Source: a virus. Taken from it: a stretch of DNA of 22,473 bases. The stretch lies in the IMG/VR virus record IMGVR_UViG_3300037587_000149, positions 1 through 22,473 of that record; one strand, written 5' to 3'. The notes under the pieces were generated by a model. The model ran no database searches. It had not been told where the DNA came from and saw only the letters and a program-made list of their open reading frames with translations. A program made the position numbers and the translations under genes. Below are positions 1 to 7,426 of the stretch, piece by piece (the stretch's first letter is position 1; every line of letters begins with the position of its first letter).

Positions 1-649
1 CCATGTAAATGTATTCTAAATTGCTTTTCTCTGCGCCCGCAGCAAGGGTCAGCATAAACGAACCAGTGAACCCTGTGAGAGCTGTCAAAGATCCGCCCGT
101 AAATGTAATCGGCTTGCTGATAGTCAGTCCAGATGATAACCCATAATTTTTGCCTTCCAAGTATACTACTATAGGGTTTCCGCCTACGCCTGTACCAGAT
201 GCGTCAGAAAGAGCCTCTGCAGCAGTAATAGTAGCCTGTAGGGTCGCTTGATCGTCTGTTGTTCCATCCCCAGCAGAGCCGAAATCTGCCGGGTTTATAA
301 ATCTCTGTAATCTATTTTGTACTGTCCTATCTGTCGCACCTACACCCCCCTGATTATATGGGGTTGTACTCGCTGTTGTTTCAGCAACGGGATCGGCTTC
401 CCCGAAGCCTGTTTGCACTCCGTTCTTATCCTTAAGCTGTACCTTATACGTGCCCGAGATGAATATGTCAGGGAACACGCCGTCAGAGTCAGCGATTACC
501 GGATTCGAATTAGGAATAGTCCCTGCAGCGTCTGAGAATGTGTCTTTAGGCGTCGATGTGCCTGTAGAAAAGAAAAAAAGTTGAGAACCGTCAGATGGAC
601 TAATGCCATCTCCTGAGTCGAAGACCGGGGCAATAAATCGTGACGCCAT
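1..649 (-). CDS. Tailspike / receptor-binding protein, N-terminal part (runs off left edge)
   Basis: An open frame of 216 codons starts at ATG 649 and continues past position 1, so only the N-terminus is present. Residues about 20-90 (GSQLFFFSTGTSTP, NSNPVIADSDG, SGTYKVQLKD) resemble the virion-binding N-terminal domain of phage tail fibres and spikes. Residues 118-145 (INPADFGSAGDGTTDD) are the typical entry to a pectate-lyase-like right-handed beta-helix. The likely role is host-surface binding, possibly with glycan cleavage, as for P22 gp9; the catalytic part lies outside the window. An SD (GAGG, 7 nt spacing) supports the start. It follows the gp16-like ejection gene as the last late gene, but a plus-strand endonuclease gene now separates the two. 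The family call rests on motifs only. Confidence 0.8.
   Translation of the reverse strand, partial: MASRFIAPVFDSGDGISPSDGSQLFFFSTGTSTPKDTFSDAAGTIPNSNPVIADSDGVFPDIFISGTYKVQLKDKNGVQTGFGEADPVAETTASTTPYNQGGVGATDRTVQNRLQRFINPADFGSAGDGTTDDQATLQATITAAEALSDASGTGVGGNPIVVYLEGKNYGLSSGLTISKPITFTGGSLTALTGFTGSFMLTLAAGAEKSNLEYIYM
638..649. repeat. Left copy of a 12-bp imperfect direct repeat flanking the HNH gene
   Basis: TCGTGACGCCAT here and TCTTGACGCCAT at 1229-1240 agree at 11 of 12 positions. On the minus strand each copy encodes Met-Ala-Ser-Arg. This copy is the true tailspike start; the other is the orphan start at the end of the gp16-like gene. The pair brackets the HNH cassette. Confidence 0.6.
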
Positions 650-664
650 AACGAAACCTCATTT

Positions 665-693
665 ATGATATAATTGGTAACAGGGTGCGGCAA
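665..693 (-). promoter_or_regulatory. Weak sigma70-like promoter candidate for the tailspike
   Basis: On the minus strand TTGCCG (693-688) is followed after 17 bp by TATCAT (670-665), with 4/6 and 5/6 matches to consensus. The -10 overlaps that of the divergent HNH promoter. A caveat is that the predicted transcript would begin inside the tailspike SD, which argues against efficient use. Confidence 0.22.
669..674 (+). promoter_or_regulatory. Extended -10 promoter candidate for the HNH-AP2 gene
   Basis: A perfect TATAAT preceded by TGA gives an extended -10 (TGATATAAT, 666-674), 59 bp before the HNH start codon. No good -35 is present at 16-18 bp upstream. The same TGATATA core occurs at the late promoter near 21394 and before the capsid leader at 13268, both on the minus strand. 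Confidence 0.45.
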
Positions 694-700
694 ACACCCT
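682..700. other. Hairpin in the HNH-tailspike intergenic region
   Basis: AGGGTG and CACCCT form a perfect 6-bp stem with a 7-nt loop. There is no T-run on either side, so it does not look like a terminator. It would fall in the leader of an HNH transcript started near 681. Confidence 0.4.
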
Positions 701-733
701 ATCACCTAACAAAGACTTACTAAGGATAAGCCA

Positions 734-1234
734 ATGTCAAAGCCTATTATAACCCAAACCCGCCTCAAAGAAATTCTTAGCTATGATGCAGAGTCTGGAC
801 TGTTAACTTGGAAAACATCTACTTCTAATCGTGTCAAAGTTGGCGCAATAGCTGGCACTAAAATGAATACCGTATATATAGCCATCGGCATCGACGGGCC
901 GCAATATCTAGCGCATAGGCTGGCTTTCTTATACATCACAGGGGGCACCCCTTTCGAAGTTGATCATATAGACCATAACCCTTGCAATAACCGATTTACA
1001 AACCTGCGCCCTGTGTCTCATCAGCAGAACGGATGCAACCAAAGACTTAGGAAAACAAATACTAGCGGGTTTATGGGGGTCCGATGGGATACTCCGCGTA
1101 ACAAATGGCACGCATCTATAAGAGCCAACGGAAAGAAGATGTTCCTTGGTCGATTTGCCAGCTTTGAAGAGGCAAAAAAAGTAAGACTCGAAGCCGAGGC
1201 TAAATATGGATTCCACCAAAACCACGGCTCTTGA
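734..1234 (+). CDS. HNH homing-type endonuclease with AP2 DNA-binding domain
   Basis: This 166-aa protein has an HNH nuclease core at residues 75-100 (VDHIDHNPCNNRFTNLRPVS; His78 and Asn82 are candidate metal and catalytic residues). An AP2-type DNA-binding domain follows at about 111-147 (SGFMGVRWD, WHASIRANGKK, LGRFASFEEA). HNH-AP2 fusions are free-standing phage homing endonucleases that cut DNA and spread their own gene. It is the only convincing plus-strand gene in the window, with its own SD (AAGG) and extended -10. Its stop lies 5 bp from the stop of the convergent gp16-like gene. It lies between near-identical 12-bp repeats, suggesting recent insertion at a gene junction. The family call is firm; mobility is inferred. 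Confidence 0.9.
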   Translation: MSKPIITQTRLKEILSYDAESGLLTWKTSTSNRVKVGAIAGTKMNTVYIAIGIDGPQYLAHRLAFLYITGGTPFEVDHIDHNPCNNRFTNLRPVSHQQNGCNQRLRKTNTSGFMGVRWDTPRNKWHASIRANGKKMFLGRFASFEEAKKVRLEAEAKYGFHQNHGS

Positions 1235-1240
1235 CGCCAT
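1229..1240. repeat. Right copy of the 12-bp imperfect direct repeat flanking the HNH gene
   Basis: TCTTGACGCCAT matches 638-649 at 11 of 12 positions. It spans the last codons of the HNH gene and, on the minus strand, the orphan ATG that overlaps the gp16-like stop codon. Confidence 0.6.
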
Positions 1241-1253
1241 TATTGTTGCTCCT
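1238..1253 (-). promoter_or_regulatory. Orphan SD plus TAATG start, relic of the old tailspike junction
   Basis: On the minus strand AGGAG (1253-1249), an 8-nt spacer and ATG (1240-1238) form an ideal start signal whose A overlaps the gp16-like TAA stop. The frame begins Met-Ala-Ser-Arg like the tailspike, then runs antisense through the HNH gene for 103 codons with no recognisable content. It is best read as a stranded start site left by insertion. Confidence 0.6.
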
Positions 1254-3015
1254 GGGTTGTCTGTTGAGTCGCGCTTTCAATAGCTCCCGGTGCTGTTGTT
1301 ACCGCGGCTAATATCTTATTCCCTTGTGCAATCTCTGCTGCTTCTCGGAGTAGTGGATTTTTAGCCACTACTAAATTATCAAGCGCTATATCCGGCCTAG
1401 ACAACAATTCAGATAATTCGGCAGATGTTCTTAGTTTCTTTGGAGTTGCGTCAATATAGGCGCGCGCGATCCCTTCCGCATTGCTTCCTGCCCTAATTAC
1501 AGTATCTGCAAACTCTGCATTCTTCCGCGTAAGCTTCTGAGCCAGCTTTCTAGATACCTGCCCGATTACAGGAACGGCAACCGCGCCTATTGGTCCACCT
1601 ACAGCGGCACCAGCAGCAGAACCGGCCAACCCTCCTAGAATGTTTGTTGCATGGCCTTCTGTAAATCCTAACCGCCCTATAACCTTTGCGATGTTGCCTG
1701 TTGTCGTGCCTCTAACAACCTGCTGCATAGCCTCAATCTCTCCTTTCTTGAAGAACCGAGATTTTTTTTTGTTGTTCAATATGCTTCTGAATTGAGTGAC
1801 AAGGCCATTCTCAAAACCGCTTGCTTGGTTCTTGGCTTTCTCAAAGGATTCATTGATTAGTTCCGACCTCCTTGCACGACCCCATAACTCACGTGCAACT
1901 TTAAACTTCGGCGTTATCTCTGCCGCGGTCAATGTGCCTTTCTTGAATGCAGTTGGGCTAACTATATCTAGGAAGCTGTCGATATTGTCAACAATGATAC
2001 TGCCCAATGCCGCGTCTGCAGGCTCTAATGATTTAGCTGCGTTCTGCGCCACCTTGCGTAACGTGTCAACCTGAGTAAGTGTTGGCGCGGTACCTAATTC
2101 TGACTCAAGCCGCCTTAATACGCTGGCTGTCTTTGGAGTCAAATCTTCATCGAATCCTGACTTGCGGACAGCTTGATTGATACGATTTACCATGCCTTTG
2201 AAGGCTTTAGGCTGCAAAGACACTCCCGAATCATCTAACTCTTTATATACTCCACGGGATATATCCTTTATCTGCTCGATATCCGGAGCCGCAGAGACAA
2301 CTGCTTTCTTCACCTGCCTGCTATTTGACGCTGCTTTTAAATTCTCCGCGGTCTTTAACGACCCCTTCGCGCCAGCGACACCTATTAACTCAAGCAATAA
2401 GGTAGGTATTGTTGTTGCTGCCGCGGCTAGAACAGGGCTGCTTGTTGCCTTAAATGTCTCGTCGCCTAGGAATTTCTCAGAAGTCTGTAACACATCAGCT
2501 ACAGGCTGCAGCACTTCGCCTACAGCCTCTAACCCTCGCTGCCCTTCTTCTGACTGTGGTTTTACTGTAATAAATTCTCTAGTTGCTTCTACCGCCCTTG
2601 CTCCTGCGCCTGGTTCTGCAAAAGGGTTCACTGCTTGAGCAATGCCGGCAAGCCCCGCTATGGGCTCAGCAATTGCCCCTGTTGCTAATGTTACGGCTGG
2701 TTCAACAACGGACAACACGGAAGTTCCATCATCCGCTACTGGAGGTTGAAACCCTGCCGCTTGTGCTTGAGCAAGGATGTTAGGATCTATTTGTTGCTGA
2801 GTAGCGCTAGTGATATCAGGAGCAACACCACCAATATCTGTTGGCTGGACATCTGGCAACCTCTGCTGTGCTGTTTGTGTTGGCTGGGCAACTGGAGTGG
2901 CCTCCGCGGGAGTTGTAGGCTCACCAAAGAAAGTTCTGATCGACTGCCCGATTACCTCATCAGGGGTTCCATCAGGAAACTCAAACCTTTGCCCTTCAAC
3001 CTCAACTATAGGCAT
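1240..3015 (-). CDS. DNA ejection protein, P22 gp16-like
   Basis: This 591-aa protein (P22 gp16 is about 609 aa) is last in the ejection trio and is expected to leave the capsid with the genome and help it cross the cell envelope. Residues 1-31 carry the short N-terminal motif common in phage internal or ejection proteins (VEVEGQRFEFPDGTPDEVI). A Pro/Thr/Gln-rich linker follows (about 32-85). Several Ala/Gly-rich hydrophobic stretches could act in membranes: near 105-130, 195-220 and 455-485 (GGLAGSAAGAAVGGPIGAVA). The middle is helical. The start ATG overlaps the preceding stop (TAATG) behind GAGGG. Its own 3' end carries an SD and TAATG for a gene that has been displaced. Function is inferred from position, size and the N-terminal motif. 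Confidence 0.72.
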   Translation of the reverse strand: MPIVEVEGQRFEFPDGTPDEVIGQSIRTFFGEPTTPAEATPVAQPTQTAQQRLPDVQPTDIGGVAPDITSATQQQIDPNILAQAQAAGFQPPVADDGTSVLSVVEPAVTLATGAIAEPIAGLAGIAQAVNPFAEPGAGARAVEATREFITVKPQSEEGQRGLEAVGEVLQPVADVLQTSEKFLGDETFKATSSPVLAAAATTIPTLLLELIGVAGAKGSLKTAENLKAASNSRQVKKAVVSAAPDIEQIKDISRGVYKELDDSGVSLQPKAFKGMVNRINQAVRKSGFDEDLTPKTASVLRRLESELGTAPTLTQVDTLRKVAQNAAKSLEPADAALGSIIVDNIDSFLDIVSPTAFKKGTLTAAEITPKFKVARELWGRARRSELINESFEKAKNQASGFENGLVTQFRSILNNKKKSRFFKKGEIEAMQQVVRGTTTGNIAKVIGRLGFTEGHATNILGGLAGSAAGAAVGGPIGAVAVPVIGQVSRKLAQKLTRKNAEFADTVIRAGSNAEGIARAYIDATPKKLRTSAELSELLSRPDIALDNLVVAKNPLLREAAEIAQGNKILAAVTTAPGAIESATQQTTQEQQ

Positions 3016-4229
3016 TATTGAACCCTCTTGCCGCTACGATCAAACTGAATTACAGGCTGTTCTTCTTCCTGCTCTCTGCCGACCAATTGTGCCTTGCTAA
3101 CTCCGAACTGTTCGCCAATATCAATGATTTTATCGATTGCCTTCACATTGTCAGCGCTCGAGCGGTCGAATATCTTTTTAGCCTGATTCAAGAAGTCAGC
3201 ACGTTGAGTCACTCCTAACCGCTCGCCTGTCACAACTTTATTGAACTGGTTTCTGACCCGTTCAGGAACCCCCGCAGCATTGGCCGCTGTAGCAAATTCA
3301 GACTCACGAACCACAGAGCCGGGGTCCAGCATCTTCATAAAGTTGAAAATCAGAGCCAAATCACCAGCGGCGCTTGGGTCTTCGGACGATGCTTCAATGC
3401 GACCAAACGCCGAGTTGATCTTGTTAAACTCTGCGCTTGCTGTTGTGATCTCCGCGCGCAACTTCTTAGCCCTGTCGAATGAAGTATCTGAAGCTTTTAG
3501 ATCAGCTTTTAACTGCGCCTCAGTCTGCTCCTTCTGCTGGGCCTGCGGATCAACCCCAAGAATTTGTTTCAATGCGTTCTGAAAAGGGGGGGAGCCTTTA
3601 ACAAACCCGGCGCTAGTTAGTTGTTGCTCCACCAGCAATGGGTCAACCGGCTTGCGTTGCTGCTCAATGCTTTTCCCTGCTATCACCGCCAGCTCCTCAC
3701 GGCTAAACGCCTGAGCCTGTAACAATTTAGCTGCTTGAAGTCTCTGATCATCTGACATTGCAAGAAGCTGACGCGATTGGGAGGCATCACCACCTTCGGC
3801 CTCAACAGTTTTGATCTGTTGCTGTAAGAACTCGTCCTGCTGTTGTCTGTTGCCTGCTGCCAATTCTACGTTTAAGCCTAATTGAGCTGCCCTTAGAACT
3901 TTTGCTTCGTTGTCTAGCTTGAATTCAGCCCTTAGCTTCTTCACCACATCCGGCTGCGTGAATAGCAGATCCGCTATTTCAGCATTTATCTCACCCGCTG
4001 GAGCGCCTGCACGTTTACGCGCTAACAAGCCTTGTGCTTGCTGCTGAGCTGCTGCCGTCTGCTGGGCCTGTTGTTGAGCAAGGCCTTGCTCTTGCTGGGT
4101 ACCTTGAATGCCTAAGCGCTGCTGCTGAAGAATGTTCTCGCCCTGAGAAACCTGCTGCCCTTGCTGGATTCCGCCCAGCACATCAGGCGTTAAGCTTCGA
4201 CCGCTGAATTGTAATGGTGCTAATACCAT
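3015..4229 (-). CDS. DNA ejection protein, P22 gp20-like
   Basis: This 404-aa protein sits between the gp7-like and gp16-like genes, the position of P22 gene 20 (about 471 aa). It has a long Gln/Ala-rich region near residues 20-75 (QQGQQVSQGENILQQQR, AQQTAAAQQQAQ). Long charged helices follow, with a conserved-looking C-terminal part (SSEDPSAAGDLALIFNFMKM, LDPGSVVRESEF, about 280-345). Phrases like DPGSVVRESEF are common in phage internal virion proteins. It has no transmembrane segment. The expected role is as a minor virion protein ejected with the DNA. The start has a modest SD (GGGTGA) and lies 4 bp after the upstream stop; its stop overlaps the next ATG. The assignment rests on synteny and composition. 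Confidence 0.68.
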   Translation of the reverse strand: MVLAPLQFSGRSLTPDVLGGIQQGQQVSQGENILQQQRLGIQGTQQEQGLAQQQAQQTAAAQQQAQGLLARKRAGAPAGEINAEIADLLFTQPDVVKKLRAEFKLDNEAKVLRAAQLGLNVELAAGNRQQQDEFLQQQIKTVEAEGGDASQSRQLLAMSDDQRLQAAKLLQAQAFSREELAVIAGKSIEQQRKPVDPLLVEQQLTSAGFVKGSPPFQNALKQILGVDPQAQQKEQTEAQLKADLKASDTSFDRAKKLRAEITTASAEFNKINSAFGRIEASSEDPSAAGDLALIFNFMKMLDPGSVVRESEFATAANAAGVPERVRNQFNKVVTGERLGVTQRADFLNQAKKIFDRSSADNVKAIDKIIDIGEQFGVSKAQLVGREQEEEQPVIQFDRSGKRVQ

Positions 4230-4233
4230 GAGA

Positions 4234-4827
4234 TCACCCGAATATGTCTGCTAGCGTGGTTGCAAGCCCTACAGCCTGCTCTAAGCCTGATGCTTCTGCT
4301 TGCTGTGCGCCTAGTATACCAGTTGCTCTTGCTGCTGCCTCTGCTTGTGTTAGGTCGCCAACTGTACGAGCTGTTTCTATACCAAACGCGCCGAGTGTCG
4401 TTCCAGCGGATAAACCCCCTCCTGACAATTGAGCAAGCTCCTGCCGTTGCGCCCCTATGTCTTGAGCAGCGAACCCCGCCGCCTGCTCTTGTAAGGCTGT
4501 GCGAACGTTGCCACCACCTAAGCCACCAATAGCCGAAGCGTTACGCAATAGAGCTCTCTGTTGTCGATCACGAATGAACTTCTGCCCGGGTGATTCGGCA
4601 ATCTGAGCAAATGCTGCTTGCTGTCCTTCAATGCCCCCTAAACCAGCTAGAGCCGCACGACTACCCAAAGCCGCCTGACCTACTTGCTCAAACCCGCCTA
4701 ACCGTTGTTCTGCGCCTTCAAAAGCCTGTAACTGTAGAGGAATAGCCGCCTGCGCTCCTAGGGCTTGAACCTGCCCTGCTTGTGTGGCTGCGCCCTGTGC
4801 GTTTGTTGGATCTAGGAAATCAACCAC
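4234..4827 (-). CDS. DNA transfer/ejection protein, P22 gp7-like
   Basis: This 197-aa Ala/Gly/Gln-rich protein contains the pattern seen in phage DNA-transfer proteins: SPGQKFIRDRQQRALLRNAS, then GGLGGGNVRTALQEQAAGFA, then AQDIGAQRQELAQLSGGG (about residues 78-138). The family form is an SPG motif, a small-residue turn, then helices ending in a Leu-rich LSGGG-like turn. P22 gp7 is about 229 aa and lies in the same place, ahead of gp20 and gp16. The protein is probably packaged in the procapsid and ejected at infection. It follows the Gly-rich gene by 1 bp. The family motif makes this the most secure of the three ejection calls. Confidence 0.75.
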   Translation of the reverse strand: MVDFLDPTNAQGAATQAGQVQALGAQAAIPLQLQAFEGAEQRLGGFEQVGQAALGSRAALAGLGGIEGQQAAFAQIAESPGQKFIRDRQQRALLRNASAIGGLGGGNVRTALQEQAAGFAAQDIGAQRQELAQLSGGGLSAGTTLGAFGIETARTVGDLTQAEAAARATGILGAQQAEASGLEQAVGLATTLADIFG

Positions 4828-4828
4828 G

Positions 4829-5539
4829 TTAAACCCTCCCTAAAGCGCCTGGGAACGCTTGCAAGTTAACCGTAGGCAATGGGCCTAGACGATTAAGAAA
4901 TTGATTCTGAGGCTGCTGAAAGGGCGTTTGTGCTGGAGCTAGACCAGATTGACGCCCTGTTGCTGCTAGCTGTTGCGCAGGCTGGCTGATTACTCCTCCA
5001 TCCCTTCCTCTTCCCCCTACCTGCCCTCCTAACTGCTGACCTGCTGGAGAAACCCCGGCTAGACTTGGGCCTGCTTGTGTTGGCGCTGCTTGTGCTGGTG
5101 CTGCCGCCTGCTGTTGCGCTGATTCCGCGTCTTCTTGGCCAAAAGCCTTCCCTGCTATAGCGCCTAACTTTGCTCCAGCCAGAGGGCCAACCCCAAGCAA
5201 CGTCCCAGCTAATGCGCCGCCAGCAGCACCTATTTGTTCTGGTGTTAAGCTGGACAGAAAATTCCCAAAGGCTGATCTAACGTCTGCAACACCAGTACTC
5301 AACTGCGCTCCTATGACTCCTCCTAGTGCGCCAGGCCCTGAAAAGCTAGTCACATCGCCTGTTCGTGCATCGATGTTTGCGCTTAAACCACCGCCTAAAT
5401 CAGCGCTTAAAGTTCCTGATGGACCTCCACCTCCCCCGCCTCTTGATGCCCTTCCCGCAGCGGATGCCCTGGAAGATCGACCAGGCGCTGAAGAACCGCT
5501 GAACCCTCCTCGCCCCCTGCCGCCTGTTGATTCTGCCAT
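4829..5539 (-). CDS. Gly/Ala-rich virion protein, possibly P22 gp14-position factor
   Basis: This is a 236-aa low-complexity protein. The first 40 residues are Gly/Ser/Arg-rich and disordered (GGRGRGGFSGSSAPGRSSRA). A hydrophobic glycine-zipper-like segment lies near 105-130 (GAAGGALAGTLLGVGPLAGA), and the C-terminus is Gln/Pro-rich. Its place just before the gp7-like gene corresponds to P22 gene 14, but I see no specific sequence signature. The glycine-zipper segment would fit a membrane-active ejection component. The SD is GGGGATAGG. Function is unassigned beyond probable minor virion protein. Confidence 0.5.
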   Translation of the reverse strand: MAESTGGRGRGGFSGSSAPGRSSRASAAGRASRGGGGGGPSGTLSADLGGGLSANIDARTGDVTSFSGPGALGGVIGAQLSTGVADVRSAFGNFLSSLTPEQIGAAGGALAGTLLGVGPLAGAKLGAIAGKAFGQEDAESAQQQAAAPAQAAPTQAGPSLAGVSPAGQQLGGQVGGRGRDGGVISQPAQQLAATGRQSGLAPAQTPFQQPQNQFLNRLGPLPTVNLQAFPGALGRV

Positions 5540-5553
5540 AACCTATCCCCTAC

Positions 5554-5889
5554 TTATGAAAGCTCATTTCCGGTTACTCTAAACACTATCGAGAGAGCAA
5601 AATTACTCTCCATCCTCAAAGTGCCGCCTGCTGGTATCAAATGGTTAACAATGGAGTTGCCAGGGTCAAATGCATCAATGACCAATATCTTTAACGGCGT
5701 TGTGGCTTCTGAGGTCGTGGCCCCTGATGCGAATATATAAGCTCGATATGTTTTGTTTGAATCAGTGTTATTCGTGCCTGTGAATGCTGTTATAACAGTC
5801 CCAGCGCCATCTGAAGGCGATGTATAAAACGTCTGTATAGTGTCGGCCAGCGTGTTCTGGACGCTGTTAACTAATACCGCAGCAGCCAT
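5554..5889 (-). CDS. Small beta-rich structural protein, unknown
   Basis: This 111-aa protein is rich in Thr, Ser and beta-branched residues (TFYTSPSDGAGTVITAFTG, NKTYRAYIFASG, HLIPAGGTLRMES). It has no signal peptide or membrane segment. It reads like a small all-beta virion protein of the tail or fibre accessory type. Its ATG overlaps the stop of the upstream fibre-like gene (TAATG), suggesting coordinated synthesis, perhaps as a fibre partner or chaperone. No family is recognised. Confidence 0.5.
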   Translation of the reverse strand: MAAAVLVNSVQNTLADTIQTFYTSPSDGAGTVITAFTGTNNTDSNKTYRAYIFASGATTSEATTPLKILVIDAFDPGNSIVNHLIPAGGTLRMESNFALSIVFRVTGNELS

Positions 5890-7160
5890 TAGTTGGCCCT
5901 CGATATAGCGCTAGACACGAGTATGTTTGTGGTGTTGTCGTTGTTCTCTACAAATACCTCATAGAAGTCAGTTGTAGAGAATGTCTCTTGCCAAGGTATT
6001 GTTATAGACGATGGAGAGCCAGAACTTGCTGAACCTGATCGCTTTGAATTGGCGACAACAACACCTCCTATCGCGACATAGGCTGATAGATTGATGTTTG
6101 TTCCGCTTGCTGGTTCGACAGAGACAGAGACAGTCAGAGGCAGAGTGGCATCCTTTCCGCCATCATATGTGACCCTTCCTGCTGTGGTGCCGGTCGCTTG
6201 GCTAGTCCTCTCAACTACCCAAGTACCCGCAACTAGAACAGCGTTTGACCCGTCTGAACTAGATGCAGCAATCACCGTTGCGACAGCGTTATTCTGCATA
6301 GACAAAAGACCATCAGGCCGAGTGTCTGCGATGTCGTCGTTATGAAAGAAGTTCCACAATGCATCATCTACGGTTACGCCAGATAGTATGGTTCCAGCCC
6401 CTGACGTTAACATCCGAGTGATGATAGCCGTGCCTCCTGCGTTGATGTTCGCAGAAGATGCAGCGCCAGTGATAAGAGTTGTGGCCGCTCCTAGGTTGGC
6501 TAGAATCAGGTCCAGAACAATCGCGTCGAAGGTTGCCGTGCCAAAATTAAACAGGCTTCCACCGGTAACGTTGGTTGCTGACACTTCCCATAACCAAGTA
6601 TTCCAACTGCCTGTTATAGTGCAGCCGCTTGACGTTATAGAGGCTGGGCTAACGTTGGTAAAACGAACCGTTGAACCGCTGGCTCCGCCACTATTAAACA
6701 GTCCAAACGTAGCACAAGACACCGTGCAATCATTCATTCTAAACAAAGTGTCGGTATTATCTGAGAAGTTGATCACCCGGCCTGCCGCACACGATATTGA
6801 TATGTCACTTATCCTTGCCGTGTCGTTCAGAATGGTGAACATATCTGCTGTGCCGGTATAAGTGAGAGTAACAGCAATAGACTCTATTCCTGATACAGCA
6901 CAACCATCACCCATAACCAACTCATTGGTGCCCAGACTGATGTCATCGCCAACAAGATACTCAGTATCATCAGCGAGAGTGATTACACTAGAAACAGGAG
7001 TTGGGAAATCTGCCAGGACATTGACGATAACCCTTTGTGTTGGGCCGGTGAGTCCAAACAACTCGGTGAAGTTGTCGTTGATCTTATCGCCGCCGCTGCG
7101 CCAAGTATCGCCGGTTCTATCGTTGGCTGCTGCGCCTATGTTAATTATTTGCTGAGCCAT
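5889..7160 (-). CDS. Tail fibre-like protein with beta-helical body
   Basis: This 423-aa protein opens with the phage fibre/baseplate motif INIGAAANDRTGDTWRSGGD followed by KINDNFTELF (residues 5-35), which commonly marks virion attachment ends of fibres. Residues about 60-260 show repeating Ser/Thr/Asn beta-strand turns (SDISISCAAG, RMNDCTVSCATFGLF) consistent with a right-handed beta-helix or similar fibre fold. The C-terminal 110 residues look like a compact beta-domain. It follows the gp10-like gene and an 88-aa gene, near the place of the P22 tail needle gp26, but it has no needle-like heptad coiled coil. It may be a second receptor-binding protein or a central fibre. Both neighbouring junctions are TAATG. 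Confidence 0.6.
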   Translation of the reverse strand: MAQQIINIGAAANDRTGDTWRSGGDKINDNFTELFGLTGPTQRVIVNVLADFPTPVSSVITLADDTEYLVGDDISLGTNELVMGDGCAVSGIESIAVTLTYTGTADMFTILNDTARISDISISCAAGRVINFSDNTDTLFRMNDCTVSCATFGLFNSGGASGSTVRFTNVSPASITSSGCTITGSWNTWLWEVSATNVTGGSLFNFGTATFDAIVLDLILANLGAATTLITGAASSANINAGGTAIITRMLTSGAGTILSGVTVDDALWNFFHNDDIADTRPDGLLSMQNNAVATVIAASSSDGSNAVLVAGTWVVERTSQATGTTAGRVTYDGGKDATLPLTVSVSVEPASGTNINLSAYVAIGGVVVANSKRSGSASSGSPSSITIPWQETFSTTDFYEVFVENNDNTTNILVSSAISRAN

Positions 7161-7426
7161 TACGCCTCATCCATATCAAAAGAAAACTCGGTTGAATCCC
7201 ACGTTAAACTGTCGCAATCCCATGTTAAGGGTTGATCTGAGCCTATCTGCTCTTGTAACGCAAACACTGCAGCAGACAGGTTTTGAATAATTTGAGCATC
7301 AACAGCCGTTGCAGAGTCATTAACGGTTGCTGCAGTTCGTTCAAGATACTCCATGAAGCGAGTGGTGCCGATCCCTTTGCCTGTTAGAATCTCGCCTCTT
7401 CTTGGAGGTATAATCTTATCGGCCAT
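7160..7426 (-). CDS. Small tail-associated protein with WDS-type repeats, unknown
   Basis: This 88-aa protein has a helical middle (RFMEYLERTAATVND, IIQNLSAAVFALQEQIGS) and an acidic C-terminus with a short repeated unit: PLTWDCDS, LTWDSTEF, SFDMDEA. Alternating Trp-Asp-Ser units recur in small phage proteins next to fibre genes, but I do not know their function. TAATG overlaps join it to the gp10-like gene upstream and the fibre-like gene downstream, so it is probably a tail-tip or fibre-attachment component. Confidence 0.5.
   Translation of the reverse strand: MADKIIPPRRGEILTGKGIGTTRFMEYLERTAATVNDSATAVDAQIIQNLSAAVFALQEQIGSDQPLTWDCDSLTWDSTEFSFDMDEA

Noticed and set aside
317-535. 72-codon plus-strand frame
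   Set aside because: It is antisense to the tailspike with no SD and an unnatural composition.
496-705. 69-codon minus-strand frame
   Set aside because: It overlaps the tailspike N-terminus in another register and its composition is not protein-like.
929-1240. 103-codon minus-strand frame beginning Met-Ala-Ser-Arg
   Set aside because: Apart from its start signal it is wholly antisense to the HNH-AP2 gene and shows no domain; treated as an orphan start, not a gene.
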